In this document: piece by piece, positions 13,195 through 14,340 of the stretch
How positions within the stretch are numbered: position 1 is the first letter of the stretch
Layout: each line of letters opens with the position of its first letter
NCBI GenBank assembly: GCA_946482625.1
Contig: CAMLSH010000043.1
Coordinates: 1 to 14,340, forward strand
Length of the DNA stretch: 14,340 nt
Direction of reading: 5' to 3'
DNA from: an uncultured Opitutaceae bacterium
Lineage (GTDB): Bacteria > Verrucomicrobiota > Verrucomicrobiae > Opitutales > Opitutaceae
The notes under the pieces: model-generated
The model's database searches: none
The model's input: only the letters and a program-made list of their open reading frames with translations
What the model was told of the DNA's origin: nothing
Made by a program: the position numbers and the translations under genes

Positions 13195-14340
13195 ATGTTC
13201 TCTAAAATCGCTCGTTCGCGCTGGTTGTTTGGATTCGTCGCCGCTGCTGTAGTGGGAATTTTGATGCTGATTTCGGTCCTGCGAACGAACGTCGAATCGC
13301 CTTCGCGCCGCGATCTAGTTCGTCAGGGATCTCATCCCGATCGTGTGGCGCGGATGGAGTCGCAAGAAAGCAGTGGCGAGGGGAACGCGTCTCACGCGCG
13401 GGCGGGCGGGCAGCCAGTCGTGGGTAGCGCGGAGGCGCGACGGGTGTTTGCGATGGAGACGGCGTTTTTTGCGGGCAAGCCGGCGGCGGTGCCTGCGAGT
13501 TTCTCCACGCCTTCCGCTGCCGAGGAGGTGCTGCGTGCTGCGCGGCTGGCGGAGCTTTTACCGGGCGGCATCTCTTCGCTCAAAGAAGGTGACACGATCG
13601 AGCTTCCGCTCGCCGAGGGTCGCGCCGTCCACGGTCGTGTCAACCTCGTACAGCACGAGACGAGCGGTCAGGTGATCGTGGGCGGAGAGCTGACGGGTGC
13701 GGTGAAGGGATCGTTCACGCTAGGCGAGGATGACAGCCGGCTGGGTGGGACGATTTTCCCGAGCGAAGGCGGGATGGCGTATCAGATCGAGACCGGCACC
13801 GACGGCGTGGCGTATTTGTTGGAGAAACACAAAGGATCGGTGCTTTGCATGGAGTTTCCCCTGGTCGTGTACGCACGCGCCGTCATGCGAGGCGCGGTTG
13901 GAGACGTTGGGCAGGCCGATTCCGTGAGCGACGATGGCATGGTTGTCGCAGCTGCGGCGGGCACGGAATATCAGCTCAGCAGTCGCCCGTCGGCCGTGGG
14001 TGTTGTATATCTGGATTTCGACGGGGAGACGGTGACGGATGCGAACTGGAACAACGGTAATTTGATCGCGGCGTCCGCGAGCGGTTTGTCCGCCGCACAA
14101 ATCACCGAGGTGTGGCAGCGGGTGGCGGAGGATTACCGGCCCTTCAATATCGACGTGACGACGAGCCGCGCGCGCTATGACAACGCTCCGGCGGGCAGCC
14201 GCATGCGCTGCATCATCACGCAAAACAGCAGCTGGTACGGGTCCGCCGGCGGCGTTGCCTGGGTCGGTTCCTGGCGTCTGGCGGGCAGTTCGAATGTGAG
14301 TGCGACGATCCCGTGCTGGGTTTTCTCGAATCTGCTCTCG
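13195..14340 (+). CDS. Secreted zincin-like metalloprotease, N-terminal part (runs off the window)
   Basis: An open frame of 382 codons runs from the ATG at 13195 to the window edge without a stop. Residues about 9-28 (RWLFGFVAAAVVGILMLISV) form a signal peptide or anchor. A long linker/pro-region with low-complexity Ala/Gly/Glu stretches follows. From about 268 comes VGVVYLDFDGETVTDANWN, then TEVWQRVAEDYRPFNIDVTT (304-323) and SSWYGSAGGVAWVGSW (345-360). These blocks match the start of the catalytic domain of secreted zincin-type peptidases of Verrucomicrobia, Planctomycetes and related bacteria as I know them. The expected HExxHxxGxxH zinc site would lie just beyond the window, so catalytic competence cannot be judged. 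No Shine-Dalgarno sequence is present; a promoter candidate lies immediately upstream. Confidence 0.7.
   Translation, partial: MFSKIARSRWLFGFVAAAVVGILMLISVLRTNVESPSRRDLVRQGSHPDRVARMESQESSGEGNASHARAGGQPVVGSAEARRVFAMETAFFAGKPAAVPASFSTPSAAEEVLRAARLAELLPGGISSLKEGDTIELPLAEGRAVHGRVNLVQHETSGQVIVGGELTGAVKGSFTLGEDDSRLGGTIFPSEGGMAYQIETGTDGVAYLLEKHKGSVLCMEFPLVVYARAVMRGAVGDVGQADSVSDDGMVVAAAAGTEYQLSSRPSAVGVVYLDFDGETVTDANWNNGNLIAASASGLSAAQITEVWQRVAEDYRPFNIDVTTSRARYDNAPAGSRMRCIITQNSSWYGSAGGVAWVGSWRLAGSSNVSATIPCWVFSNLLS

Overview
The window is about 14.3 kb of high-GC bacterial chromosome. It most resembles Verrucomicrobiota of the Opitutaceae type (Opitutus or Lacunisphaera-like). That placement is inference. 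It rests on a DapL-type diaminopimelate aminotransferase, two PEP-CTERM proteins ending in the GYRRFKASK tail, an NrfHA nitrite reductase, a zincin-like secreted protease of a type I associate with this group, and GC-rich intergenic short repeats. No rRNA, tRNA, CRISPR array, transposase, integrase or phage gene was seen.

Layout. At the left edge a partial dapL (minus) diverges from panC (plus). A 223-bp spacer with two inverted runs of heptanucleotide repeats separates panC from nadB (plus). Facing nadB is an AT-richer gene for a secreted RCC1-repeat protein (minus), which diverges from panE (plus). The left third therefore holds lysine/peptidoglycan (dapL), pantothenate (panC, panE) and NAD (nadB) biosynthesis, interrupted by one gene of foreign look. 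Next comes a 337-bp spacer with a REP-like hairpin and a strong terminator. Two tandem paralogous PEP-CTERM proteins follow on the minus strand (5776-6663 and 7231-8115). Each has its own intrinsic terminator, and the upstream gene has a good sigma-54-type -24/-12 candidate.

Further right, still on the minus strand, lie a fumarylacetoacetate-hydrolase-family enzyme (8363-9148) and the nrfHA pair (NrfH 10889-11365, NrfA 9395-10834) for respiratory ammonification. NrfA has five CXXCH sites; the lysine-type CXXCK heme site is absent. Divergent from nrfH is a beta-barrel porin of alginate-export type (11572-12981), which may let small anions reach the periplasmic reductase (inference). The window ends inside a large secreted protein (13195 to the edge) whose N-terminal part looks like the pro-region and start of a zincin metalloprotease.

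Three things cut across the window. No assigned gene has a recognisable Shine-Dalgarno sequence. Several spacers carry short repeats or REP-like hairpins. The PEP-CTERM pair looks like a local duplication that included the terminator. I found no clearly new multi-gene system; the most promising leads are the PEP-CTERM pair with its promoter, the nrfHA-porin locus and the intergenic repeat families.
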